Origin: Protea cynaroides
Lineage: Eukaryota > Streptophyta > Magnoliopsida > Proteales > Proteaceae
Length of the DNA stretch: 64,000 bases
NCBI GenBank assembly: GCA_028583415.1
Contig: CM053272.1
Location: 69,299,439-69,363,438, forward strand
Direction of reading: 5' to 3'
The notes under the pieces were generated by a model, which saw only the letters and a list, made by a program, of their open reading frames with translations, ran no database searches and had not been told where the DNA came from. This document shows positions 10,741 through 23,699 of this stretch, one piece after another (the stretch's first letter is position 1; each line of letters opens with the position of its first letter). Both the position numbers and the translations under genes were made by a program.

Positions 10741-13700
10741 TGAGCTTGGGCTCGGCTTTGATTTGTCTGGATGGAAGACTTGATGTCTTTTCTTTTATTG
10801 AACCGAGGCTCTTTTGATTGAGATTTTGAGATTGATTTTCTGAATAAGCTAGGGCTCTGCATTTGATTCACTTATAGGATGAGATTGACTTAATCTTTGA
10901 ATGAGCTATGGCTCTGCATTTGATTCACTTATAGACTGAGATTGATTTGATCTTTGGATGAGCTAGGGCTCCATAATTTATTATGAAATAAGCAATAACT
11001 CAGAAAGTCACTTTTAGGGTGAGGAATTTGCTATTGATTCTGAAATGAGCAAGAACTCAAAAAGTCACTTATAATACTGAATGACTCATCTTTGAAGTTC
11101 CTACTAGCTTTGGACCTTCGGGGTTGAAAATTAGAATATCCTTCTTGGAAGCTCTATGGCTATGAACCTTCGAGAATGGAAACTAGAGTATCCTCTTAAG
11201 TAGCTTTGTTGCTATGAACCTTTAGGATGTTCAAAAGTGACCCATACAGAAAGTCTTTGCTGACTTTGAACCTTTAGGGTTGAAATCTGACCCATCTTGG
11301 AAGTCTCTTGACTTTGAACCTATAGGGTGCTGGACATATTTGAAATGATGGTGAATTCCTTGGTAGTTTTCCAAGGTTTTTTACCCCTGTTTTGTTGGTG
11401 AAGGCATAAATCATGGCGTCAGTGGAAATGGTGTCATGGACTTTGCTGGCATGATACCTAGATTTGAAATTTACCATTTATGACCTAGTACTAAAAGTCT
11501 GACTCAATTTCAGCATGGTAGTGATGACTTGGTTGCTCCTTTGGAAGGATTCCATGTAATTTGAAAGTGATGATTTTCTTCAGCCAACATTGGTGTTGTT
11601 AGATTTTGGATTGAAAGAAACTCTAGCGAGGATTTTGGACAAGAATAAGGGGAGCTTGACAGTCTCTAACCAAAGTGATTTTATTGATTGACCTTAATAT
11701 TAAACTATCGAGGGGCATCTGCTGGTTAACTAAGTTCGTTGACTGTGCACTATGGTAGACCAAATTGATAGAACAACCAAGCGGCGATGAAATGTGACAT
11801 GGGTTTGGCCCTTGTTCTAGGCTCATGAAAAGCTCAGGGCTTTGCAACATTGTCGTGCAAATTTTGAAAGATGAATGAACCATGGCCCCAAAGTAGGCAC
11901 GAGGAGCAAAAGATTCGAAGTGTTTCTTCAGAGAATTTGGTAACCAAATCCTAACAGGTGAGCAACCACATTAGATTTTCTTCATCAACAGGATTGGGAG
12001 AACTAAAAAATTGGCAAAAACCCAACTTGGACAGACCTACTTCTATTGACTAGGAAAGTCAGTGACTTCAGACTAGACAATGGATCCTAGATGCAATGCT
12101 CATGATCAAGTTCAATTCCTCTACATGGGGTATATCTATGCCCCAATGTCTGCATGTTGTGATAGATCGCTACTATAGTGTGCTAGGGGCAAGATAGAAG
12201 GAAACGAGCAATCTAACAGAGTTAGAACTAGGTTGAATCTGGATTGCATCTAGAATTTGACCATGCTTCCAAGGTCAAGGGAAGATTGACAGATTGATTG
12301 CAGAAGGTGACTTCTTAGATAAACCCTTCTTGAATCTTGAAAAATGAGGGAGCTGATGATTTAATGAACTTGGCTGCATCCGTAACCAGGCCATGAGAAT
12401 TTGCTCTCTCCCTAAAGAGACAAAAGGATTTGAAGCTAGAATTCTGTTGAAAGGAAATGCTATGGAGCCCAACAGATGATGGTTTGTTCAACTCCTCCGA
12501 GTATGATTCACTGGAGAGAAAGAGGGGTTCCTTTTCTTATGGAGGGTAGACTAGGTATTACACTTGTCTACATGAACTACTGGATTTTTTCTACGAAGGG
12601 CCAATGAGGGTAATGCTTTAGGGTTGCATCAGGTCGCCTATCACCACTGAGGTATTATGGGTTGCCCATTGAGGTTTCTTGGGATGCTTTTCCTTGCTAA
12701 GGTTTCTTTTCTTCCGTTTTTTTTTTTTTTTTTTTGCAAACCCCATCTTGGGTTGAATAAAGAGTCCAAATGTGGTGAGGATATTGCCAAAATTATGGTC
12801 ATATCTAATGGTCTGAAACCCTTAGGGGAAATCCGAACGGCGTGACTTTCATGACAAATGGGTAGCCTTACCCCACTATTTAAGTTGACACCTACATGAA
12901 TTGATAGGCGGGCAGCTATTTGAATCATCACTAAAAACGACCTTAGGGAAATGCAGTCCCACACCAAAATTAAAAATGGTGCCGAATTATGTTTTCCTTT
13001 CTTGGAGACGATCAGATGGAACACGTGTCTCAACAAGCTACATCGAGATGCTGAATCAGTCGCGATCATATCTGGACCTGAAACCTATAAGTTTGTTGAC
13101 AAGTATTGATGTTGAAGGTCTTAGAGGACTGATGTGAAACTATCCACATGGGTCTACCATTCGGAGAGTGTTTGGTTGTTTATGTAGAATGGGTTTATCT
13201 TACTGAGATGATCCCATTTTATTGGCTTGAGAAATAAAGGGCTTTTAGGAACCTTGGGAAGCCGTCGGATGTAATGAATGACAGATGAGAGTTCCTGCCA
13301 GATTCATGAATTTGTATATAAAATGATGACATGATCACGAGATACAATGCCATAAAAACTGATAATCAAAAGAAGGGCTTGTGATAGAGACTCTTTGGAA
13401 GGCCGTCGGATTAATGAATGGGAGAGAGAGTCCAATGCCGATGAGAAATTTTTCTCTGATGATGAAGAAGTGATGAGATCATCTCCTGTAAAGGTGGGAT
13501 GTAATTGGCCAAAATCAAAAGTCCGGTCCAACATGGTGTGAATCTTGATGAACGATCGAACTTGCTATCAAGCTTTGATTGGAACTACCATCTTCATTGA
13601 AGTGAGAGGGAAAATTGGCTTACTGTCGAGCTCCAATGCCATTCAACATCTTACTATATATATATTTTTTTTGATGTGGAGGCCACATAATATAGTGCTC

Positions 13701-14794
13701 GCTTGATCGTAAAGTTGAATCATGACTTTCAATATTGGATTGGAATCTTCTTCTTCCAAACATTTCCAATCAGATAGAACATCTTTGCCCCAGTTAGTAC
13801 TCTGATCTTCTGTAAACTTTATGAACATTTGTGACTGCTCATCTAGTATCTGATTTTATCTGAATGGTGAATCCGTATGCTGTCCTCTGGAAGTTAATCA
13901 TCACCTTTTGTCTGATGTGACTACCTCCCAATATTGATGTAGATAAAACATAGGCTTGAATTTTCTTTTCCCTTTTTTTTTTGGGTGTTCCAATGACTTC
14001 TTTCTTTAATTTTGGGATTGATCATTCATCATGTATATTTTGCTTGCAGATGATGAACTTTGTAAAAACTTTAAAATTTCCATCGTTTTGGTGGCACATC
14101 TACCCTCCACTCATTTGTACTGGCTGGCTGACCTGCTAATATGATCTGTTACTATCTATTGCTTTCCTTGGAATCTTTTCATATGTAGAACAAATGGCAG
14201 CTTCTCCAATACATGTTTCTTGAGAGTACTTTTGTGTCTCCCGATTGATCATTTAAAGCTTTCCCTGACAGGTTGGACCTTTCTTTCTTAAGAGGCCAGG
14301 TGGCGTAGAAGTTCAAGAGACGGCTCATTGTTTCAATCATCTTCAGAGTCAGAATTGACTGCGCAAGGAGAATAGGAGGATGTATGAAACTGGGAGGAAA
14401 TGTATGGGAGAGACAAAGCACAGAGTTTGAAATCCCAAACGAGGTGATTTTCTTTTACTTACAGGGCATATTGGACTGGACTTGTTAACAAGCATATCAA
14501 TCTTGGACCCAAACATGGATGACCTACCGAATATCGATAATAGAAAGTTGAAACAACTAGTTCGTCCAAGCGGCTCCAGTTGGGCATAACGCCTTCGACG
14601 ACCACCTTCAGTCATTGTGGGAATAAATCTTCCTTCAAACCTCTAACAGCAGGACTCATCATGCCCCTCTATCAATAGGTGCAAGATGCCTACCTTTTAG
14701 GGTTCCATACAATTCTTACCTTTTTTTTCAGTTTGGGATCCATTCATAACCGGACTATTGCTTTTTAAGCTCAAGGTTACTCTGGTTTATGCCT
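10741..14794 (-). other. Tat1 3' UTR, long non-coding stretch
   Basis: About 4 kb without a recognisable gene on either strand. The first kilobase keeps weak repeats: gagctagggctctgcatttgatt copies at 10850-10970, and ctttgaacctttagggt copies at 11210-11330. The remaining short open frames show no known domain, and stops are frequent in all frames. It could hold very decayed coding sequence that I cannot recognise. Confidence 0.4.
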
Positions 14795-15525
14795 CAGTTT
14801 GGGGTTCAATGGATTCATCAATGGACCGCTTCTAGTTGAGTTCAAAATCATTCTAGCTTATGCCCCAGCTTGGGGAGCAAGGGGTATCGCCATTGCACTA
14901 CACCATTTTGAGTCCAAGATTAGACTAGTTTATGTCTCGACTTAGGAGGTTCAATGGATTTTTTCATTAGACCACTCTTAGTTTGGGTCCAAGGTCAATT
15001 TGATTCATGCCCCAGTTTAGGGCATAATGGCTTTCCTCATTGGACTATACTCAATTTGGGTCTAAGGTCAATCCGGTTCATGACCAGCTTAGGGCTCAAT
15101 GGCTTGTCTCATTGGACCGCACTCAATTTGGGTCCAAGTTCAATCTGGTTCATGCCCTACTTAGGGCTCAAGGGCTTTTCTCATTGAACCATACCTAATT
15201 TAGGCCCAAGGTCAATCTAGTTCATGACCAACTTAGGGCTCAATGGCTTTTCTCATTGGACCACACTCAATTTGGGTCCAAGTCCAATCTAGTTCATGCC
15301 CCAGTTTATGGGGTCATTGGTTTTCCTCATTAAACCATACCCATTTCAGGCCCAAGGTCAATCCAGTCCATGCCCCAGTTCAGAGGTTATTGGCTTTCCT
15401 CATTGGACCGCACTCAATTTGGGTCCAAGGTCAATCTGGTTCATGCCCCAGTTTAGGGGTTAAGGGTTTCATCATTGAACCATTCCCTAGCCGTGATTCT
15501 GGTTCCTATCCTAGCCTAGGGTACA
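14795..15525. repeat. Tandem array, 70-80-bp unit, Tat1 3' UTR
   Basis: About nine diverged copies of a unit built from catgccccagtttaggg, ggctttcctcattggacc and actcaatttgggtccaagg. Plus-strand open frames over it (14954-15187 and 15243-15578) are products of the repeat and encode nothing recognisable. Confidence 0.8.
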
Positions 15526-15814
15526 TTGGATCTCTTCTTTGGTTTAACTTACTGCTCGAAAAAATTTCATCTCTTTGAAAAACATAAGGGCAACTCTTTG
15601 GATTCTAGCATTTTCTTGGCCAATGGGGCAGAAATGCCTGTGATGGGATAGCACTATCATAGCTGAAGTTTCATGGTCTCCTCCTGATGACTCTATAATC
15701 TGGAATTGATCTTCACTGACAGGCAATGAGGAATGCTTCTCATTCACCATTCCTGACGAGCTATCCTAACTTGTAGCACTGGGCTATGATAGACATGGAT
15801 CGGGCTCTAATTGA

Positions 15815-16025
15815 TAGAGCCAGAGATTGATTTTGAATCGGTCTCCGATTGATAGAGACAAGATTGACTTTGAATTGGTCTCTGATTGATAGAGATTAAG
15901 ATTGACTTTGAATTGGTCTCTGATTGATAGAAATCAAGATTGACCTTGAATTGGTCTCTGATTGATAGAGATCAAGATTGACTTTGAATTGGTCTCTGAT
16001 TGATAGAGATCAAGATTGACAGTCA
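15815..16025. repeat. Tandem array, 38-bp unit, Tat1 3' UTR
   Basis: Six nearly identical copies of a 38-bp unit (gattgactttgaattggt followed by ctctgattgatagagatcaa); for example, the unit repeats at 15901 and 15939. High identity suggests recent amplification. Confidence 0.85.
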
Positions 16026-16189
16026 TGGACTGGGTTCTAATTGCTAGAGGCAAGGATTGCTTGAGTTGGGCTCCGATTGATAGAGGCCAAGGATGACAAT
16101 CATGGATTGGACTCTAATTGCTAGAGATGATGGATTGATTGAGTTGAAATGATTGAAATTCTCTTCGATTCCTTCATGAAATGGAACAT

Positions 16190-16770
16190 GGACTAGAAGT
16201 AAGGGTTGAGCAGGCCTAGAGGCTAACTCATGCTCAGATTGAGTTCATATGAATGGAACCATTCTTAGTTCTGACATGAATCAGAAGCTGAATAGGAGTT
16301 GACGGTTGGACAAGCCTAGGGGCTAATTAAATTCCAATGAATGGAACTCTTTTTTGTTCCAACATGAATCAGATCCTGAACCACAGTTGATGGTTGGATA
16401 AGCCTAGTGGCTAAATGAATTCAGATGAATGAGACTCTTCTTAGTTCCAACATGAATCAGAACCTGAACCAAAATTGATGGTTGGATAAGCCTAGTGGCT
16501 AATTGAATTCAGATGAATGGAACTCTTCTTAGTTCCAACATGAATCAGACCCTAACCAAAGTTGATAGTTGGATAAGCCTAGTAGCTAATTAAATTCAAA
16601 TGAATGGAATTTTTCCTAGTTTCGACATGAACCGGAACCTAACCAAAGTTGATGGTCGGATAAGCTTAGTGGCTAATTGAATTCAGATGAATGAAACTTT
16701 TACTAGTTCTGACATGAATCATAACCTAAACAGGAGTTGAAGGATGAAAAAGCCTAGGGGCCGAATGCCT
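16190..16770. repeat. Tandem array, 88-bp unit, Tat1 3' UTR
   Basis: About six copies of an 87-88-bp unit carrying catgaatcagaacctgaacc, gttggataagcctagtgg and aattcagatgaatgg. The catgaa anchor recurs at 16275, 16363, 16451, 16539, 16626 and 16713. Confidence 0.85.
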
Positions 16771-17441
16771 TCTCCATTTTAACATGATCTGGGAGTAATG
16801 ATTGACCCTGCCTAGGGGCTAAACCTTTCCTCTGTTCTGAGATGAACCAGAAATGGTGGTTGAATCTGAGGCTGAATATTTCTTTGATTATGAGATGAAC
16901 TGGATGTGATTGAATCTACCTAGGGGCTGAATCTTTCATTAATTCTGGATGAACCGAAATGATGATTGGACCTACCTAGGGGCTGAACCTTTCTTCAGTT
17001 TTGAGATGAACCAGAAATGGTGGTTGAATCTGGGGTTGAATATTTCTTTAATTATGAGATGAACTGGATGTGATTGAATCTGCCTAGGGACTGAATCTTT
17101 CTTTAAAGCGATGAACCGAAATGATGACTGGACCTGCCTAGGGGCTGAACCTTTCTTCAGTTTTGAGATGAACCAGAAATGGTGGTTGAATCTGGGGTTG
17201 AATATTTCTTTAATTCTGAGATGAACTGGATGTGATTGAATCTGCCTAGGGGCTGAATCTTTCCATAATTTTGGATGACCGAAATGATGATTGGACCTAC
17301 TTAGGGGTTGAATCTTTCCTTAATTCAAAGGTGAATTAGGAAGGGTGATTAGACTTACCTAGGGGCTAAATATCTCTTGAAGTTAGAGGTGAATCAAGAA
17401 CGGTAATTGTGAGGACAATGGTGAATCGACGTGATCCTCCT
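16771..17441. repeat. Higher-order tandem array, about 164-bp unit, Tat1 3' UTR
   Basis: Three copies of a unit of about 164 bp (anchors near 16811, 16975 and 17140), each made of about three related subunits with cctaggggctgaatctttc. The subunits share sequence with the preceding 88-bp array (cctaggggctaa), so the arrays look derived from one another. The sequence runs into the assembly gap. Confidence 0.75.
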
Positions 17442-17941
17442 NNNNNNNNNNNNNNNNNNNNNNNNNNNNNNNNNNNNNNNNNNNNNNNNNNNNNNNNNNN
17501 NNNNNNNNNNNNNNNNNNNNNNNNNNNNNNNNNNNNNNNNNNNNNNNNNNNNNNNNNNNNNNNNNNNNNNNNNNNNNNNNNNNNNNNNNNNNNNNNNNNN
17601 NNNNNNNNNNNNNNNNNNNNNNNNNNNNNNNNNNNNNNNNNNNNNNNNNNNNNNNNNNNNNNNNNNNNNNNNNNNNNNNNNNNNNNNNNNNNNNNNNNNN
17701 NNNNNNNNNNNNNNNNNNNNNNNNNNNNNNNNNNNNNNNNNNNNNNNNNNNNNNNNNNNNNNNNNNNNNNNNNNNNNNNNNNNNNNNNNNNNNNNNNNNN
17801 NNNNNNNNNNNNNNNNNNNNNNNNNNNNNNNNNNNNNNNNNNNNNNNNNNNNNNNNNNNNNNNNNNNNNNNNNNNNNNNNNNNNNNNNNNNNNNNNNNNN
17901 NNNNNNNNNNNNNNNNNNNNNNNNNNNNNNNNNNNNNNNNN
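17442..17941. other. Assembly gap (500 N)
   Basis: Exactly 500 N, a conventional placeholder, so the true length is unknown. Any open frame drawn across it is meaningless. It hides the left end of Chr3, the start of the plus-strand LTR fragment, and possibly Tat1 coding sequence. Confidence 0.99.
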
Positions 17942-18063
17942 GATACACGTGGACGATTATGTGAACGCTCCGGCATATGGAGGTGTAGCTGCTTTGGATG
18001 TACAAGCGGGGGAGGGACGAGCATGATGCTTCATGCGAGTGCCCTTTCTGCGTGTACCTGTGA
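17942..18063 (+). pseudogene. LTR-encoded exon, Chr8 copy (5' end in gap, frameshifted)
   Basis: Open frame HVDDYVNAPAYGGVAALD, then a one-base frameshift, then HDASCECPFCVYL and a TGA. This matches the exon family of the other LTRs. The Cys tail is intact. The acceptor is lost in the gap. Confidence 0.5.
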
Positions 18064-18350
18064 TTTGTTTTATTTATTTATTTCAGTTATTTTTTATTGG
18101 ATTAAAGGGATGTAAAAGATTATTATTTTTATGTGTTTGATTTTGAATAATGGGATATTTATTTAATTTATCAATAGATACTCAGTTCATTCTATTTAAA
18201 GTCTTCCGCTGTATATTTATATTCTGATTGTGGTTATGTGTAATTGGTTTGTATGGGTGGACACGGCCTATTCGAGATCCTGGTGTGAGCCGTTGGTTCA
18301 ATGGCGGTTCACTCGCACCGTTCTGGTTGGATCAGAATTTGGGTGTGACA
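17942..18350 (+). mobile_element. Chr8: 3' end of a plus-strand chromovirus LTR
   Basis: This is the last 409 bp of a chromovirus-family LTR in plus orientation, ending GGGTGTGACA. What follows is not a PBS but the interior of the Chr3 left LTR (equivalent to 26208 in the right LTR). It therefore looks like a solo LTR or element end that inserted into that LTR, with ggtaa as the candidate target repeat. It contains a copy of the LTR coding exon with a frameshift (17942-18063). Confidence 0.7.
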
Positions 18351-19738
18351 GGTAATGGCGATACGACGATGCTAATGCACAAGACTTGAGTTAGAGATAG
18401 AGCTAAAGTGCTGAGAGCCGCCAAAGGTTAACGTTTATTGACGTTCCCATCACACCTCCCCTGATACTCGCTCGCATCAAGTACACCAACCACAACACGT
18501 ACATTCACATGCCTATTCCTATCATCATCATCACCATCATGTTATAAACAATAAAGTAAATATGCATGAACAAATAATAAAAATATTAGATGACATGTTG
18601 AATGCACATACAAGCATACACGCATAGAATCAATATGGCATTTCGAGAAATAAAAATAGTTTGTTATTAATCAATTAGTTTAAAGTCCTGTTTCCTCACC
18701 TTTGCTTGATTGTAGATCCTCTTTCAAGCTTTAAGAATCACTTTTATATCAATATTATATTGCTAGAGGACCTAACAAAGTCGATAGAATTTAATTAGAA
18801 TTTATTCTAATTTTTACAGCTTGCTGTTAACTGGGGGTCGATGCCTAAGGTCGGATGTTCCATCGACCTTAGGTACTACCCCTCCTTTCCTGAACTTCCC
18901 GAATGCTGGGGGTCGATGCTAGGGTCGGATGTTCCATCGACCCTAGGTGCGACCCCCCATGGTTTGAGTCGAAAATATCAAATTTCATCCATTCATTCAT
19001 GTTTGGGGTCCTATGGCTAGCTTCTATAGTCCATTTCATACATGTTCTATGGTTTAGAACTATACTTTATTCACTTACATGGTTTCAATGATCTCCTCTA
19101 TGGTTTCCATTGAAACCTAACCATGGATGGGTGATTTGGGTTTCTTCTAAGTCATACCCTCTTCATAAACCATTCTAAGGTCTTAAATAAATCATGGGGA
19201 ATGTATTCATACCTTAGGTTTGCTGAGATTCAGAGTTTCCTCTGAATTGGTCTTCTTCTTCAATTCTCTTTCTCTTCTCCTTCTCTTCTTTCTCTTCTCT
19301 TTCTCTTAATCCAATTAGGGTTGTAAAAGGAGTGAAAGAGGCTTAGGGACATCCTATTTATAGAGTAAAACCTTCCAAAATAAGTCCCATTGGGTTTAGG
19401 AAAGGTTCCAATTGAAATTAGGAAAGTTTCCTAATTTTCGGTTCGTGCTGTTTTTCTCGATTACCGGGGGTCGATGGGGGTCGATGGGGGGGTCGTAAAA
19501 TTCATAGACCCCTGCGACCCCTGGTCACTGGTCGATGGTGGGGGTCGATGGGGGGGCGGTCGGACCTTCCTGTTAAAACCTGCGACCCTACCCTCATTTT
19601 GACTGTTTTTGAGTAATTTTCATATTGGGTCTTGGTTTTTCTTCACACACTTGGTCCACTTGGCTCGACCATGATATGTAGATAGGTCACGACACAAAAT
19701 GTAAGGTTAGACCGGGTTCATGGCGTGCGGGTCTTACA
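18351..19738 (-). mobile_element. Chr3 3' LTR (truncated on the left)
   Basis: This matches 26208-27593 of the right LTR and runs on the minus strand from TGTAAGACCC at 19738. It retains the TATA box (19353-19365), the donor (19212) and both GGTCG clusters (18833-18955 and 19465-19580). The part that would hold the coding exon is replaced by the opposite-strand LTR and the gap. Confidence 0.85.
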
Positions 19739-19852
19739 ACTCCACCACCCTTAAAAGAAATTTCATCCTCGAAATTTGAACGTACGGATCTTACAACTCC
19801 CCCATCCTTAAAATAAATTTTGTCCTCAAAATTTGAATTTACTTCGGAGTCA
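19739..19852 (-). repeat. Duplicated polypurine tract / LTR-start junction, Chr3
   Basis: Reading the minus strand toward the LTR, a PPT (GGATGGGGGAGT) is followed by a false LTR start TGTAAGATCCGTACG (from 19794). About 56 bp later a second PPT (GGGTGGTGGAGT) precedes the true start TGTAAGACCC (19738). Each PPT follows a TTTCGAGGATGAAATTT-like segment. Chr4 has the same arrangement at 48190-48280. Confidence 0.7.
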
Positions 19853-22800
19853 ATGGGTGGGAATTCTATTTCCGCATTGCATCTTCTTCTTTCCATGCCT
19901 TCTTCTCTACGTCTTGTCTTCGTCAGATTTTCTTCATATAATAATTATCCCGATTTTGGAAACATTGTACCTTCCCACTAGTGAACTTGGCTGGTACCAC
20001 TTCAATAGTCAAACATTCTATCTAATCCAGTGATTCAGTGCTCAATACCTTTGGTATGGATCTCTAATGTACTTCTTCAATAGAGACACACGAAATACAT
20101 CATGCACACTAGACATGGACAGTGGTAACGCTAATTGATATGCAACTTTTCTACGTCTCTCCAAAGTTTATAAGATCCAACACATATATAGAATATAACT
20201 TTCCCTTCTTGTCTAATCGTTTCAAACTATGGCGAACTCGAGGTATTGGTGTCTCTCCTGAAAATCCTGAGCTGTCTTGGCCCCTTTTTCATTGATCTTG
20301 TCTGCCACTCGACAGTTTTCTGCAATTGACTTAGGTCTTAAAACTCTTCATTTACTAACTTCATTCCAAAATAAAGGAATTTGACATTTCTACCGTACCA
20401 TGCTTCATAGGTAACATTTACATGGTAGCTTAGTAGCAACTTCAATTCACGGTAACTTCTCAACTCAAGTTCCTTGAAATCAATTTTACAAGCTCGGAGC
20501 ATATCTCTTAGGATCTGTATAGTCCGCTCCGACTGTCCGTCGGTTTAAGGTAAAATGCGATACTAAACTTCAATTTTGTCCCCATTATTTTCTGTAGATC
20601 CTCCCAAAACTTCGAGATAAGGCATAAGCCTCTGACCGACACTAAGCTCTCATGCATACCATTCAATCTGGCAATATTATCCACATATTGCTTATTTAGC
20701 CGCTCCAAAGCGTACCGAGATCGTATAGCAATGGAATGAGCTATTTTCATAAGGTGATCAACAATCACCCTAACTTCGTTAATCGATCTGATAGTCAGTG
20801 GCAAATTAGTGACATCATTCATTGTAATGCGATTCCACTTTCAGACTGGCTCCGATAGTTTTTATTGTAAGCCATGGTGGTCTTTGTCTTTCAGCTTTTA
20901 CTTACTGATAATTCAGACACTGGAACACGCACTAAGCCACATTTGTTATCTCTTCAGGTCATGATACATATTGGTACTCCAGGATGTCCTGAATATGGAG
21001 TACAATGGGCTCTTATCCTTATCCTCTTTATGATATCCGAGTCTTTACCTTCATGTATTCAGAGTCTACCTCTGTATCTGAGTACCGTGTCCACATCCAA
21101 AGTAAGTCAGGGTTAGGTTTTTCTTTCTCTAAATCTTCTTGTACCGTTCTTATATACAGATATAACAAAATTACTACTTTTTCTTCATCCCTAAGTTCTC
21201 GCTCAATTGGATCATCACGAGTTTCTATTATATGTTACTCTTCTTCCAAATCTGAATCTGTTGCTGCGGAATATAAGGCAGCATTTATACTGGGTCCTTC
21301 TTCGGACTTCATAATTCCCTTTTTGCTTAAGGCCTTAGCTACTACATTAGCCTTGCTCGGGTGACATTGAATCTCACAGTCTTAATCCTTGAGCAATTCC
21401 AGCCATTTTCTTGTCCTCATGTTCAACTCTTTCTGATGAGGAGGTACATAAAACTCTTGTGTTCCCATTCAGTCTAAAATTCTCCTCCGTTTAGATAATG
21501 TCTCTAAGTCTTGATTGCATAATTCATCACCGGTAATTCTAGATCATGTGTAGGGTAACTTGTCTCATGCTCCTTCAGTTTTCTTAAAGCATATGAAATC
21601 GCTTATTTACCTTGCATCAACCCGCATCCTAAATCCAATCTGAAAGCTCCGATGGATAAGGTAAAAGGTTTCCCTGGTGCCGAAACGATCAAGATAGGAG
21701 ATGATATCAATCTTACTTTAGAATCTGGAAATATTCTTTACCCTTGTCAGTCAAATTAAACTCCTCTCCCTTCCTGGTTAGCTTGGTAAGAGGTTTTGTG
21801 ATTTTAGAGTGGTCCTCCAAAATCGTCAGTAATAACCAGCTAAACCCACGAAACTTCTGATCTTCACAATACTCTTTAGGTGTTTCTCACCATATGATTA
21901 CTTCTATCTAATAGGGTTCACTTTAATCCCTTTTTATGATGCTACGTGATCTAAGAAGATCATTTTGTTTAATCATGTCTCATATTTCGTGGACTTGGCA
22001 TAAAGCTTTTCCCTTTTCAATTGTTGTGGAGCTACTCCAAGATCCGTTGCATGAGTTGCTTCATTCTTGGAATAAATCAAAATATCATCTACGAAAACAA
22101 TGACCAACATGTCCAACATGTCATGGAACACCCAGTTCATCAGCTCCATAAAAGATGTAAGGGCATTGGTTAATCCAAACGTCATAATTGAGAACTCATA
22201 ATTGGCCAATCCCGATTCTAAAAGCTATCTTCGAGATATCGCTGTCCAAATTCTTCAGCTGATGATATCTTGATCGAAGATCAACCTTAAAAAATACCTT
22301 TGCTCCTTGTAACTAGTTAAACAAGTCATTGATCTGAGGTTGTAGATATTGATTCTTGATCGTGAGCTTGTTTAGTTCCCGATAGTCTATTCATAATCTG
22401 ACACTGCCGTCCTTCTTCTTCACGAGTTGCGTTGGCGCTCTCCGTGATGCAATACTTAGCTGATTAAAACCCTTGTCTAATAACTCTTGTAGTTGAGTCT
22501 CAGTTCCTTCAACTCTGTAGGAGCTACTCTATAGGTGCCTTTGACACAAGTATCGTCCTTGGTAACAAGTCGATGACGAACTTGGTCGCATGTTCAGATG
22601 GTAACCCAAGTAAGTCTCTTGGAAACACATCAGAAAATTTATGCATCACATCAGTATCTTCCATCTGTGGTACTTCTTTGGTAACGTATACCGCAGATAC
22701 CATATATCCAATTTCTTTCTCTTCAAAGCATCTCTTCGCCTTAGCATAGAGAGGATCAGCTTTCACTTCCTAGGCAACATACTTCTAATGATACTAAATC

Positions 22801-22970
22801 ATATACCGTTTTTATTCTTGAATGATAACCTCTTCTATGCACATAATCACTTGTAGAGTGTTGAGACAACCAGTCTATCCCCATGATGACGTCAAAGCCT
22901 GCCATCTCAAGTCTAATTAGGTTGTGTCCAAATTTCATCCATCCATACGATTTGGACATTATTCATAACA
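19853..22970 (-). pseudogene. pol: Chr3 pol (decayed protease-RT-RNase H-integrase)
   Basis: Fragments of a chromovirus pol appear in order: aspartic-protease C-terminal region (DVIMGIDWLSQHS, about 22910-22860), RT with FVDDILIYSK (FVDD codons at 22084-22095) and GLTNALTSFMELMN, RNase H pieces (about 21400-21820), and integrase core pieces (VDHLMKIAHSIAIRSRYALERL, about 20770-20690). Stops and frameshifts are spread throughout, and it is clearly more decayed than Chr2 or Chr7 pol. No intact catalytic set remains. Confidence 0.85.
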
Positions 22971-23699
22971 CTCATCTAATACAACATCTAGTCCAAAACT
23001 GCTTGAACTAGCAAAATCTGATGTAAAGGTCTTAAGAGCTTGTCTAGTTCCTTCATCTCTTTTGATTTTTCAAAAACTACCATCAAAATCTCATATTGCA
23101 CTCATTAGCTTGTATTTCTTTTATCCTTGCTGTTCTACCTTGCTCTCTCTTCCATATACCTCGAAAAATATCTTGTGATTGTTACTTCATATCCTAAGTC
23201 TATCTATAAGCATTAGGGTATATGCTTATAAATTCATTAATTCAGCCAAACTATTTTGGTCTTTACTTAATCATATCCCTCAACATTGGGCATAACTCAA
23301 TTATCATTGTATAAAATCGAGTACTACTTATGCCATGACTTTATCCTGGTGTCCACTCTTAAATTTGTCTTTAGGAATCTTCTACCTTGTCAAAATTCAT
23401 ACCAATATAATCATCTTTAACTCTACTTGAGTGCTATCTATTTCTTTACTGGCTACTCTTGATAGTTCTCATTTTTGCTCATGCACTCTTTTTATAGACA
23501 TGACTCATATCCATCGATTTAGCAATCTCAAAATAGATTCTCCATTACTTCATCTGAGGTTCATTGGCTATAGTATTTAATCTGAATCCAATCATCTTTC
23601 TTCCAATAATTCCATTATCACTAAACATCTTGTCAATGGATGTCGAGAAATGTAAGAATCATAATGTTTATCCAAACAATTCATTTCCTTCTTTCAATT
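22971..23699 (-). other. Chr3 region where protease start and gag C-terminus should lie; no gene seen
   Basis: AT-rich sequence with stops in all frames. No CCHC zinc knuckle and no DSGAT protease motif can be found, so this part of gag and protease is either replaced or decayed beyond recognition. Confidence 0.4.

Noticed and set aside
12641..13069. 142-codon minus-strand frame
   Set aside because: Crosses a poly-T run and has no recognised domain; isolated within decayed 3' UTR sequence.
14954..15578. Two plus-strand frames of 77 and 111 codons
   Set aside because: They follow the 70-80-bp tandem repeat; repeated peptide with no conservation beyond the DNA repeat.
17383..18026. Frames of 177-213 codons across the N run
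   Set aside because: They exist only because N codons are not stops; no real sequence supports them.
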